The translations under genes and the position numbers were made by a program. The notes under the pieces are model-generated. The model was not told the DNA's origin. It made no database searches and saw only the letters and a program-made list of their open reading frames with translations. Below, one piece after another: positions 35,243 through 45,543 of a stretch of 64,000 nt of DNA. The number at the start of each line of letters is the position of its first letter. The first letter of the stretch is position 1. The DNA is from CALMKX01 sp036274895 (GTDB lineage Bacteria; Acidobacteriota; Thermoanaerobaculia; Multivoradales; SZUA-115), in contig DASUEU010000008.1 in NCBI GenBank assembly GCA_036274895.1, positions 164,582 to 228,581 of the forward strand, read 5' to 3'.

Positions 35243-36765
35243 GCGAGAGGGCTTTTGAGACCAAGTCCCTGCTGGCCGGCGACGAGCACGACCGCCGCCT
35301 GCTCGGCCACGTCCACCCGGCCGACTGGCAGAACCCCGAGCCGGCCCCCTGGTACCACCTGGTGGTGGTGGGGGGCGGCACCGCGGGGCTGGTCTCGGCC
35401 GCGGGAGCCGCCGGCCTGGGCGCCCGGGTGGCCCTGGTGGAGCGGGCCCTCTTGGGCGGCGACTGCCTCAACTACGGCTGCGTGCCGTCCAAGGGGGTGA
35501 TCCGCGCCGCCCGCGCCTGGGCCGAGGCCCGCGCCGCCGCCGAGCGCTTCGGCGGTCCCGAAGTCACCGGCAGCGGGGACTTCGGCGCCGCCATGGAGCG
35601 GATGCGCGCCCTGCGGGCGGACATCTCGACGCATGACAGCGCCGAGCGCTTCGCCGGCCTGGGCGTGGACGTGTTCCTGGGCGACGGCCGCTTCGTCGCC
35701 GCCGACGCCGTCGAGGTCGGGGGCAAGCGCCTGACCTTCAAGCGCGCGGTGGTGGCCACCGGTGCCCGCGCCGCCGCCCTGCCCATCCCGGGCCTGGCCG
35801 AGGCCGGCTTCTTCACCAACGAGACCGTCTTCACCCTGACCCAGCTGCCCGCCCGGCTGGCCGTGATCGGCGCCGGGCCCATCGGTTGCGAGCTGGCCCA
35901 GAGCTTCGCCCGCTTCGGCAGCCGGGTCACCCTGCTCGACGTCGCACCCCAGATCCTGATCCGTGAGGATCGCGACGCCGCGGCGATCGTCGAGCGAGCC
36001 CTGGTGGCGGACGGCGTCGGCCTCGAGCTGGGGGTACAGATCGCCCGGGTCGAGAGGCGGGGTGGGGAGAAGGTGCTGCACCTGACGCGGGACGGCCAGG
36101 CGAACGAGGTGGCGGCGGACGCCATCCTGCTCGCGGTGGGGCGCAAGCCGAACGTCGAGGGCCTCGGGCTCGAGGCCGCCGGCGTTACCTATGGCAAGAC
36201 CGGCGTCCAGGTGGACGACCACCTGCGCACCACCAACCGGCGGGTCTTCGCCGCCGGTGACGTGGCCTCCCGCTTCCAGTTCACCCACGCCGCCGACGCC
36301 ATGGCCCGCATCGTCATCCAGAACGCCCTGTTCATGGGCCGGGCGAAGGCCAGTAGCCTGGTCATGCCCTGGTGCACCTACACCAGCCCGGAGGTCGCCC
36401 ACGTCGGCCTCTACGAGAATGACGCCAAAGAGCAGGGGATCGCCATCGACACCCTGACCCTCCCCCTCTCGGGCGTCGACCGGGCCAAGCTCGACGGCGA
36501 CCAAGAGGGCTTCCTGCGCCTGCACCTCAAGCAGGGCACGGACCGCATCCTGGGCGCCACGGCGGTGGCCGAGCACGCCGGGGACCTGCTCGGCGAGATC
36601 TACCTGGCCGCCACCCACGGCATCGGCCTGGGCAAGATCGCCTCGGTGATCCACCCCTACCCGACCCAGGTCGAGGTGATCAAGAAGGCCGCGGACACTT
36701 GGCGCCGGGGCAAGCTGACCCCGGGCGTGAAGAAGCTGCTGGGTTTCCTGCTCAAGCTGGTGTAG
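35239..36765 (+). CDS. Mercuric-reductase-like FAD/NAD(P) disulfide oxidoreductase
   Basis: A class I pyridine nucleotide-disulfide oxidoreductase, 508 residues. The FAD site VVVGGGTAGLVSAAGAAGLG lies at 42-61 and the redox disulfide in GGDCLNYGCVPSKG is Cys76/Cys81. A second NAD(P) site (LAVIGAGPIGCELAQSFARF) is near 210, and the dimerisation domain ends in IHPYPTQVEVI with the His/Glu pair. The N-terminal MerA metal-binding domain and the C-terminal vicinal cysteines of true mercuric reductase are absent (the end is GFLLKLV), so the substrate is probably not Hg(II). It is coupled to the TVP38 gene. A perfect 20-bp palindrome begins at the base after the stop. Confidence 0.9.
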   Translation: MSERAFETKSLLAGDEHDRRLLGHVHPADWQNPEPAPWYHLVVVGGGTAGLVSAAGAAGLGARVALVERALLGGDCLNYGCVPSKGVIRAARAWAEARAAAERFGGPEVTGSGDFGAAMERMRALRADISTHDSAERFAGLGVDVFLGDGRFVAADAVEVGGKRLTFKRAVVATGARAAALPIPGLAEAGFFTNETVFTLTQLPARLAVIGAGPIGCELAQSFARFGSRVTLLDVAPQILIREDRDAAAIVERALVADGVGLELGVQIARVERRGGEKVLHLTRDGQANEVAADAILLAVGRKPNVEGLGLEAAGVTYGKTGVQVDDHLRTTNRRVFAAGDVASRFQFTHAADAMARIVIQNALFMGRAKASSLVMPWCTYTSPEVAHVGLYENDAKEQGIAIDTLTLPLSGVDRAKLDGDQEGFLRLHLKQGTDRILGATAVAEHAGDLLGEIYLAATHGIGLGKIASVIHPYPTQVEVIKKAADTWRRGKLTPGVKKLLGFLLKLV

Positions 36766-36785
36766 GGGCGCACGGCCGTGCGCCC
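36766..36785 (+). terminator. Perfect 20-bp palindrome after the flavoprotein gene (TAGGGGC type)
   Basis: GGGCGCACGGCCGTGCGCCC starts right after the TAG stop (36763-36765) and is followed by TTCTG. It is terminator-like but also matches the TAGGGGC hairpins at 22825 and 60728. The GTG start assigned to the next gene lies inside it. Confidence 0.6.
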
Positions 36786-37535
36786 TTCTGCTGCCCCGAT
36801 TGACCCGGCTGCTCCCTCGGAGCGGGTCGCCGCGCCGTGGTTCCAGCGAGTGACCTTCCACAGCACCCTGGCCGCCCTCTGCCCGCTCATCCCCATCCCC
36901 TTCCTCGACGACTGGGCCCTCGCCTGGGTGCGCCGCCGCCAGGTGGCCGAGGCCCTGGCCGCCCGCCACCTCGCCGCCACCGACTGGCACGTGGCGGTGC
37001 TCGCCGGGGAGAAGCTCGAGGCCCACCGCGGCGGCTGCTTGCTCGCCACCGCCTTCGGCTGGACCGTCAAAGCCGTGATCTACGTGGTCAAGCGCCTTTT
37101 CCGCAAGCTGCTGATCTTCCTGGCGATCAAGGATGGCGCGGACAAGTTCTCCCTGGTCTTCCACGAGGGCTACCTGCTCCACCACGCGATGGAGCGTGGA
37201 GTGCTGACGCCCGCCAGCATGGCCGACCCGAACGAGGTGATCCGGGTGCGCCTGGCCCTCGAGCGGGCCTGCGGGGAGATCGACGCCCGGCCGGTCAACC
37301 AGCTGGTGCGGCGGATCCTGCGCGGCAGCCGGGGCCTGCTGCGGGAGGCCGCCCGCGGGCTCGGGCGGGTGCTGCGGCGGCAGCGCCGGGGGGAGGGCAC
37401 GGCCGATACCGCCGGCGGCGTCGAGGCCGAGCAGGAGCGGCTGCTGGGGAGCCTCACCGACCGCCTGATGGCCGACCTCTGGCACCAGGAGGGCTACCGC
37501 GCCGAGCTGGTGGCGCACTTCGAGAGGGCCCTGGC

Positions 37536-39344
<1,809 letters not shown>

Positions 39345-39460
39345 GGCAGGGAGAGGGCTCCGCGGGCGGAGCCGGGAGTATAGCCGCCGTGCTTGATGAT
39401 CAGATCTTCAGCCTTGCCCGCCATCCATCTCGGTCCCTTTGCGCACTCTAGCGATTCCCG

Positions 39461-39490
39461 TTGACTCCGGGCACCGGATTGGTGTTACAT
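39461..39490 (+). promoter_or_regulatory. Sigma-70 type promoter for the subtilase gene
   Basis: TTGACT (39461-39466) and TTACAT (39485-39490) are 18 bp apart. Transcription would begin near 39497, leaving a leader of about 28 nt that holds AGGAGAG before the ATG at 39525. Confidence 0.5.
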
Positions 39491-39524
39491 GCAGTCAAAC
39501 CTCGTTGTTCTAGGAGAGAAATCG

Positions 39525-42164
39525 ATGAGCAGTCTTCGTCGCAAGGGGCCGGCGTGTGCCGGCTCGAAGTTGATGTGTCTGGTCTTGGTGGCAGCGTTCG
39601 CCCAGGCGGGGAGCGCCCGCGCCCAGAACGGCGCCGAGAAGCTCGACCCCTGGGTGATCGAGAACACCCGCGCCGGCGCCGAGGCCGAGCTCTTCATCGT
39701 GCTGCGGGAGCAGGCCGACCTGTCGGCCGCCGCCAAGCTCAAGGGCAAGCTGGACAAGGGCCGTTTCGTCTACGAGACGTTGATGGAGACGGCCCGCAGC
39801 AGCCAGGGGCCGATCCTCGACGAGCTCGCCCTGCGCGGCATCGAGCACCGCCCGTTCTACCTGGTCAACGCCATCTGGGTGAAGGGAGACCGTAGCCTCG
39901 CCCTCGCCCTGGCCGCCCGGCCCGACGTCGCCCGGGTGGACGGCAACCCTCTGCTGACCATGGCGCTGCCCCAGCCGGAGGCACCCCAGCCCCTCGAATG
40001 GAACCCCGACTGGAGCCCCGAGGCGACCACGGCGGCCGAGCCCGGCATCAGCTACGTGCGGGCCCCCAACGTCTGGAACCTGGGCTACACCGGCCAGGGC
40101 GTGGTGGTCGGCGGCGCGGACACCGGCTACCGCTGGACCCACAACGCCCTGCGCGGCCGCTACCGGGGCTGGAACGGCAGCACGGCCAGCCACGACTACA
40201 ACTGGCACGACTCCGTCCACAGCGGTGGCGGTGTGTGCGGCGCCAACTCCACCCAACCCTGCGACGACAACGGCCACGGCACCCACACCATGGGCACGGC
40301 CGTGGGCGTGGACGGCGCCAACCAAGTCGGCATGGCCCCCGGTGCCACCTGGATCGGCTGCCGCAACATGAACCAGGGGGCCGGCACGCCGGCCACCTAT
40401 CTCGAGTGCATGGAGTTCTTCCTCGCCCCCTACCCGGTGGGCGGCACCACCGCCCAGGGTGACCCGAGCAAGGCCCCGCACGTGACCGTCAACTCCTGGG
40501 GCTGCCCCTCGAGCGAGGGCTGCACCACCCCGAACATCCTCCTGACCGCCGTCTCCAACACCCGCGCCGCGGGCATCGTGATGGAGGTCTCGGCCGGCAA
40601 CTCGGGCTCGGGCTGCTCGACGGTCTCCGATCCGCCCAGCTTCTACGACCCCTCCTTCACCACCGGCGCCTTGACCACCGGCACCGACTCGATCGCCAGC
40701 TTCAGCAGCCGCGGCCCGGTCACCGCTGACGGCTCCAACCGCATCAAGCCTGACATCGTCGCCCCCGGCACTAGCACGCGATCCTCCTACCGCACCAGCG
40801 ACACGGCCTACAGCTCCCTCTCCGGCACCTCGATGGCCGGCCCCCACGTGGCCGGCGGCGTGGCCCTGCTGATCTCGGCCTTCCCGTCGCTGGCCGGCAA
40901 CCCCGACGCGATCGAGGGCCGGCTGACCTCCTCGGCCAAGGACATCACCCTCACTTCCGCAACCTGCAGCAGCGCCGCCGGCGCCGTGCCCAACAACGTC
41001 TACGGCCACGGCCGGCTCGACATGGGCTGCGCCATCCCGGCCGCGGTGACCGGCTCGACCTCGGTGTGCTCGGGCAGCCCGGCCACCCTGACCGCCACCA
41101 TGGCCGGCACCGGCCCCTGGACCCTGACCTGGTCGGACGGCTTCGTGCAGAGCGGCGTCGCCACCTCCCCCGCCACCCGCTCGGTCTCCCCGACCAGTGC
41201 CACCACCTACTGGCTGACGGCCGTCTCGAGCACCGGCTGCGACCAGCCCGGGGCCGGCAGCGCCACCATCACCATCGCCCCCCCCCTGTCGAACGTCACC
41301 ATCGCGGTGGCCGGCAGCACCACCATCGGCAGCCCCTGCCTGGGCGGCACGGCCACCGTCACCGACACCGGCGGCGGCACCTCGGCCCACCAGTGGGGCT
41401 ATCGCACCACCTCGGGCGGGGCGATCACCAACATCGCTGGGCAGACCGGCACCAGTTATCAGCTCAACTGCGCCGATTTCCCGGCCGCCGGCAGCTACTT
41501 CCTGGTCGAGCGCACCACCCCGGGCTGCGGCTCGGCCCTGATCTCGAACGAGGTCGCGGTGACCGTGACCAGCATCCCCACCAATCCGGTGACCGTCACC
41601 TTCTACTCGGTGTCGGCCCAGGATGGGCGGATCTGGGAGAGCGGCGAGACCGGCAACGTCGGCGGCGGTGGCAACTCGACGGACACCGGCACGGCCTCGC
41701 TGCGCGTGGGCGACACCAACGCCGACGAGCAGTACAAGTCGATCGTCTCCTTCGACACCTCGTCGCTCCCGGACACCGCCACCGTCACCTCGGCCACCCT
41801 GCGCCTGGTGCGGGGCACCAGCTCGGGGACCAATCCCTTTGGCACCCACGGCTCCTGCGTGGCCGACATCGTCACCGGCGGCTTCGGTGGCTCGACGGCC
41901 TTCGCCATCGGTGACTGGCAGGCCGCGGCGACGGCGACCTCGGTGGCCACGATGTCGAACCCGACCACCAACGGCTCGGCCTCGACCGGCAGCTTGAACG
42001 CGGCCGGCCTGGCGGCGATCAACAAGACCGGCACCACCCAGCTGCGCGTCGGCTTCACCCTCGACGACAACGACGATCTGGGCTACGACTACATCGGCTT
42101 CTACCCCGGTGAGGCGACCACCCAGGCCAACCGCCCGCAGCTGACCGTGACCTACCTGCCCTGA
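39525..42164 (+). CDS. Secreted S8 subtilisin-like serine protease with C-terminal modules
   Basis: An 879-residue exported protease. After a signal peptide (about 1-34) and an inhibitor-like propeptide (50-150, ending in AIWVKGDRSLALALAARPDV) comes the catalytic domain. The triad is Asp199 in GGADTGYRW, His251 in NGHGTH and Ser436 in GTSMAGPHVAGG. Paired cysteines suggest disulfides. From 520 on come Ser/Thr-rich Ig-like segments (SPATLTATMAGTGPWTLTWS) and a C-terminal DNRLRE/CBM96-like module (SLRVGDTNADEQYKSIVSFD) that may bind sugars or the surface. The start at 39525 has AGGAGAG 9 nt upstream. Confidence 0.93.
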   Translation: MSSLRRKGPACAGSKLMCLVLVAAFAQAGSARAQNGAEKLDPWVIENTRAGAEAELFIVLREQADLSAAAKLKGKLDKGRFVYETLMETARSSQGPILDELALRGIEHRPFYLVNAIWVKGDRSLALALAARPDVARVDGNPLLTMALPQPEAPQPLEWNPDWSPEATTAAEPGISYVRAPNVWNLGYTGQGVVVGGADTGYRWTHNALRGRYRGWNGSTASHDYNWHDSVHSGGGVCGANSTQPCDDNGHGTHTMGTAVGVDGANQVGMAPGATWIGCRNMNQGAGTPATYLECMEFFLAPYPVGGTTAQGDPSKAPHVTVNSWGCPSSEGCTTPNILLTAVSNTRAAGIVMEVSAGNSGSGCSTVSDPPSFYDPSFTTGALTTGTDSIASFSSRGPVTADGSNRIKPDIVAPGTSTRSSYRTSDTAYSSLSGTSMAGPHVAGGVALLISAFPSLAGNPDAIEGRLTSSAKDITLTSATCSSAAGAVPNNVYGHGRLDMGCAIPAAVTGSTSVCSGSPATLTATMAGTGPWTLTWSDGFVQSGVATSPATRSVSPTSATTYWLTAVSSTGCDQPGAGSATITIAPPLSNVTIAVAGSTTIGSPCLGGTATVTDTGGGTSAHQWGYRTTSGGAITNIAGQTGTSYQLNCADFPAAGSYFLVERTTPGCGSALISNEVAVTVTSIPTNPVTVTFYSVSAQDGRIWESGETGNVGGGGNSTDTGTASLRVGDTNADEQYKSIVSFDTSSLPDTATVTSATLRLVRGTSSGTNPFGTHGSCVADIVTGGFGGSTAFAIGDWQAAATATSVATMSNPTTNGSASTGSLNAAGLAAINKTGTTQLRVGFTLDDNDDLGYDYIGFYPGEATTQANRPQLTVTYLP

Positions 42165-42177
42165 TCTCCCGCAGGCG

Positions 42178-42223
42178 CGCTCCGGGTCGAGGATAGACTC
42201 TCGGCCCGGAGCGTAGCCGAGAG
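42178..42223 (+). promoter_or_regulatory. Two mutually exclusive hairpins before selD
   Basis: Hairpin A pairs CGCTCCGGG (42178-42186) with CCCGGAGCG (42205-42213). Hairpin B pairs CTCTCGGC (42198-42205) with GCCGAGAG (42216-42223). They share base 42205, and each one's arm lies in the other's loop. B's right arm overlaps the selD ribosome site (GAGGGG, 42221-42226; ATG at 42236). The layout is that of an expression switch, but A could also be a simple terminator for the subtilase gene. Confidence 0.4.
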
Positions 42224-42235
42224 GGGATCGAGCTA

Positions 42236-44476
42236 ATGCAGGGACCATCCGCCGCTGAAGTGCGCCACGACCTGGTCCTCGTCGGCGGCGGCCACTCGCA
42301 CATCCAGGTGCTTCGCCGGTGGGCCATGGAGCCGGTGCCCGGGGTGCGGCTGACCCTGGTGGTCGACCAACCGGTGGCGGTGTACTCGGGCATGGTGCCG
42401 GGCTTCGTGGCCGGCCAGTACTCAGCCGAACAACTGGAGATCGACGTGCGCCCGCTGGCCATGCGGGCGGGAGCGCGCACCATCGTGGCGGCGATGACGG
42501 GCCTCGACGCCGATGCCCGGCGCCTCCACCTCGCCGGCCGCCCTGCCCTGCCCTACGACACCGCCTCCTTCGACGTCGGCTCCACCGTCGCCGGGCTCGA
42601 GCTGCCCGGGGTGGCCGAGCACGCCCTCGCCACCCGCCCCATCGGCCGCTTCGTGCGGCGGCTGGACGCGGCCCTGGCCCGGCTGGCCGATCGCCCCGCT
42701 CCCCGGATCGTGGTGGTGGGCGCCGGGGCCGGCGGCACCGAGCTGGCCTTCGCCCTCGACGCCCGCCTGCGCCGGCAAGCCGGCCGCGAGCCCCGGGTGC
42801 TCCTGCTCGAGACCGGCCCCAGCATCCTGCCGGGCTACGCGCCGGCCGGCATCCGCAAGGTCGAAGCCGCGGCGGCGCGGCGGGGCATCGCCATCCGCTG
42901 CGGCACGAAGGTGGCGAGCGTCACCGCCGAGGCCGTGCTGCTCGAGGGCGGCGAGCGCCTGCCGGCCGACCTGGTGGTGTGGGTGGCCGGGGCCGCCAGT
43001 CTGCCGATCTTCGCCGGCTCCGGCCTCGACCTCGACCCCCAGGGCTTCGTCCGCGTGGGCCCCACCCTCCAGAGCCCGGGGCGGCCGGAGGTCTTCGCCG
43101 TGGGCGACTGCGCCTCCTGGACCGCCGGGCGGCCGCTGCCCAAGGCCGGCGTCTACGCCGTGCGCCAAGGCCCGGTGCTGGCCGAAAACCTCCGGGCTCG
43201 GCTCACCGGCTTCGCCCTGCGCCCCTACCGGCCGCAGCGGGACTTCCTCTCCCTGCTCAACCTGGGCGACGGCACGGCGATCGGCGGCAAGTGGGGGCGC
43301 GCCGTCGAAGGGCCGTGGGTCTTCCGCCTCAAGGACGCCATCGACCTGCGCTTCATGCGCCGCTTCCAGGTGCTCGACGCCGAGGGCGAGGTGACCGCCG
43401 AGTTCGCCGGCGCCACCATGCCGGCGGGAGAGATGCTGTGCGGCGGCTGCGCCGCCAAGGTGGGCGAGAGCTCGCTGACCCGGGCCCTTTCCCGCCTGGA
43501 GGTGGTGCACGACCCGGCGGTGGTGATGGGGCTCGCCGTGCCGGACGACGCAGCCGCCGTCGAGTCCCCAAGAGGTGATGTCGTCACCGTCACCGTCGAC
43601 AGCTTCCGCGCCTTCGCCGACGATCCCTTCCTGGTCGGCAACGTCGCCGCCGTCAACGCCGCGAGCGACCTCTGGGCCAAGGGCGTGGCGCCCCGCTTCG
43701 CGCTGGCCCAGGTCAACGTCGCCGAGCGGGACCCCGACCGCGCCGAGGAGACCCTTTACCAGGTGATGGCCGGGGCCCGGGCCGCCTTCGACCCCGAGGG
43801 CATCACCCTGGTGGGCGGGCACACCACCATCGGCCCCGAGCTGACGGTGGGCTTCGCCCTCTTCGGCTTCGCCCCGAGCGAGCAGAGCTTGCTGCGCATC
43901 AGCGGCCTGGTCACCGGCGATCTCTTGGTGCTGACCAAGGCCCTGGGCACCGGGGTGCTGCTGCAGGGGGACATGCGGGGCCTGGCCCGGGGAACCTGGG
44001 TCGAGACCGCTGTGGCCTCGATGCGGCGGAGCAATGCCGCGGCCTCGAAGGTGGTGATCCGGCTCGGCAGTCGCGCCGCCACAGACGTCACCGGCTTCGG
44101 CCTCGCCGGCCACCTGGGCGAGATGCTGCGCGCGAGCGGCGTCTCGGCCCGCCTCGAGCTCGGCGCCGTGCCGCTGCTGCCGGGGGTGGCCTCGCTGCTG
44201 GCGCGGGGGCTGCGCAGCACCGCCCATCCCGAGAACGTCAAGGCCCGGCGGGCCATCCGCGTCGCCCCGGAGGCCCGCGAGCGCCCGGAGCTCGACGCCC
44301 TCTTCGATCCCCAGACCTCCGGCGGCTTGCTCTTCGGGGTGGCGCCGGAGCGGGCGGAAGAGGCCGTCGCCTCCCTCCGGGCCGGGGGCGACGGCGCCGC
44401 GGCGGTGATCGGCGAGGTGCTGCCTGCCCGCGCGGACGGCGCCCTCTTCGAGGTCGTGCTCGGCGGGCTCGTGTAG
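42236..44476 (+). CDS. selD: Selenide, water dikinase fused to an FAD-dependent oxidoreductase
   Basis: A two-domain protein of 746 residues. Residues 10-385 form a NADH-dehydrogenase-like flavoprotein with VLVGGGHSHIQVLRRW, a second dinucleotide site (IVVVGAGAGGTELAFALDAR, 158-177) and VFAVGDCASW. Residues 398-746 form SelD, which makes selenophosphate from selenide and ATP for Sec or selenouridine. Its active loop is CGGCAAK, with Cys405 and Lys408 at the spacing of C17/K20 in E. coli SelD; no Sec is used. The fused flavoprotein may supply reduced selenium. No selA, selB or tRNA-Sec is in this window. Glucokinase follows after 11 bp. Confidence 0.92.
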   Translation: MQGPSAAEVRHDLVLVGGGHSHIQVLRRWAMEPVPGVRLTLVVDQPVAVYSGMVPGFVAGQYSAEQLEIDVRPLAMRAGARTIVAAMTGLDADARRLHLAGRPALPYDTASFDVGSTVAGLELPGVAEHALATRPIGRFVRRLDAALARLADRPAPRIVVVGAGAGGTELAFALDARLRRQAGREPRVLLLETGPSILPGYAPAGIRKVEAAAARRGIAIRCGTKVASVTAEAVLLEGGERLPADLVVWVAGAASLPIFAGSGLDLDPQGFVRVGPTLQSPGRPEVFAVGDCASWTAGRPLPKAGVYAVRQGPVLAENLRARLTGFALRPYRPQRDFLSLLNLGDGTAIGGKWGRAVEGPWVFRLKDAIDLRFMRRFQVLDAEGEVTAEFAGATMPAGEMLCGGCAAKVGESSLTRALSRLEVVHDPAVVMGLAVPDDAAAVESPRGDVVTVTVDSFRAFADDPFLVGNVAAVNAASDLWAKGVAPRFALAQVNVAERDPDRAEETLYQVMAGARAAFDPEGITLVGGHTTIGPELTVGFALFGFAPSEQSLLRISGLVTGDLLVLTKALGTGVLLQGDMRGLARGTWVETAVASMRRSNAAASKVVIRLGSRAATDVTGFGLAGHLGEMLRASGVSARLELGAVPLLPGVASLLARGLRSTAHPENVKARRAIRVAPEARERPELDALFDPQTSGGLLFGVAPERAEEAVASLRAGGDGAAAVIGEVLPARADGALFEVVLGGLV

Positions 44477-44487
44477 CATCCTCGGCG

Positions 44488-45531
44488 ATGCCCGCCAGCC
44501 TCTCCCTGCTCGCCGGTGACGTGGGCGGCACCCACACCCGCCTGGTGTGGCTCCGTACCCGTCCCGAGGGCGGTTTCGACGAAGTGCGGCGCAGCGTCTA
44601 CCCGAGCGCCGCGTTTCCCACCTTGACCGAGATCCTGCGCCGCTTCCGGGACGAGACCGGGGGCGACTTCGGGGCCGCCGGCCTCGGGGTGCCCGGGCCG
44701 GTGCGGGGGCACCGGGCGAAGATCACCAACCTGCCCTGGGTGGTCGATGCCGGCGAGATCGCCGCCACCCTCGAGCTGCCGGCCGTGGCCCTGGTCAACG
44801 ACCTCGAGGCCCACGCCTGGGGCCTCCCCCTGCTGTCGGCCGGCGATTTCGTGACCCTCGCCGAGGGCGAGCGGGATCCCCACGGCAATGCCGCCCTGAT
44901 CGCCGCCGGCACCGGCCTGGGCGAGGCCGGCCTGGCCTGGACCGGCAGCGACCACCACCCCTTCGCCACCGAGGGGGGCCACAGCTCCTTCGCTCCCGGC
45001 AATGAGCTGGAGATCGAGCTGCTGCGCTACCTGTGGCGCTTGCCGGAGCACCTCGGCCACGTCAGCTGGGAGCGGCTGGTCTCCGGACCGGGGCTGGTCA
45101 CCCTTTTCGAGTTCCTGTGTTCCCACCGCCGGGCCCAGGTCCCGCCTTCCCTGGGGGAGGCATTGCGCGAGGCAGGGGACAGAGCGGCGGTGATCTCTGG
45201 GGAGGCTCTGGCCGGCGGCTTCGAGCTCGCCGTCGAGGCCCTCGGGCTCTTCGTCCGCCTCTACGGCGCCGAGGCGGGCAACCTGGCCTTGAAGGTGATG
45301 GCCACCGGCGGTGTGTTCGTGGGCGGCGCCATCGCCGCCAAGATCCTCCCCGCCTTGCAGGGACCCAGCTTCCTGGAGGCCTTCCGCGCCAAGGGCCGGA
45401 TGCGCCCCCTGCTCGAGGCCATGCCGGTGCGGGTGGTCACCAACGAGGCCGCGGGCCTCCTCGGCGCCGCGCGGGTGGCGGTCCGGGCGGCTATGCAGGG
45501 CCCGGGCGGCGGGATAGGCTCCTCCCGATAA
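44488..45531 (+). CDS. glk: Glucokinase
   Basis: Phosphorylates glucose with ATP. The 347-residue protein belongs to the bacterial Glk (non-ROK) group: LAGDVGGTHTRLVWL at the N-terminus binds ATP phosphate. LGVPGPVRGHRAKITNLPWV and LVNDLEAHAWG are the sugar-binding strands, IAAGTGLGEAGL the second phosphate loop, and TEGGHSSFAP carries the active-site Glu/His. MATGGVFVGGAIAAKI near the end matches the family. It lies close behind selD and 12 bp before the reductase-like gene, so all three may be one transcript. Confidence 0.93.
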   Translation: MPASLSLLAGDVGGTHTRLVWLRTRPEGGFDEVRRSVYPSAAFPTLTEILRRFRDETGGDFGAAGLGVPGPVRGHRAKITNLPWVVDAGEIAATLELPAVALVNDLEAHAWGLPLLSAGDFVTLAEGERDPHGNAALIAAGTGLGEAGLAWTGSDHHPFATEGGHSSFAPGNELEIELLRYLWRLPEHLGHVSWERLVSGPGLVTLFEFLCSHRRAQVPPSLGEALREAGDRAAVISGEALAGGFELAVEALGLFVRLYGAEAGNLALKVMATGGVFVGGAIAAKILPALQGPSFLEAFRAKGRMRPLLEAMPVRVVTNEAAGLLGAARVAVRAAMQGPGGGIGSSR

Positions 45532-45543
45532 GGAAAAGAAACG

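Noticed and set aside
39489..39524. Start of the subtilase at 39489
   Set aside because: The ATG at 39489 overlaps the -10 box of the likely promoter, while 39525 has AGGAGAG at proper spacing and gives a standard signal peptide.
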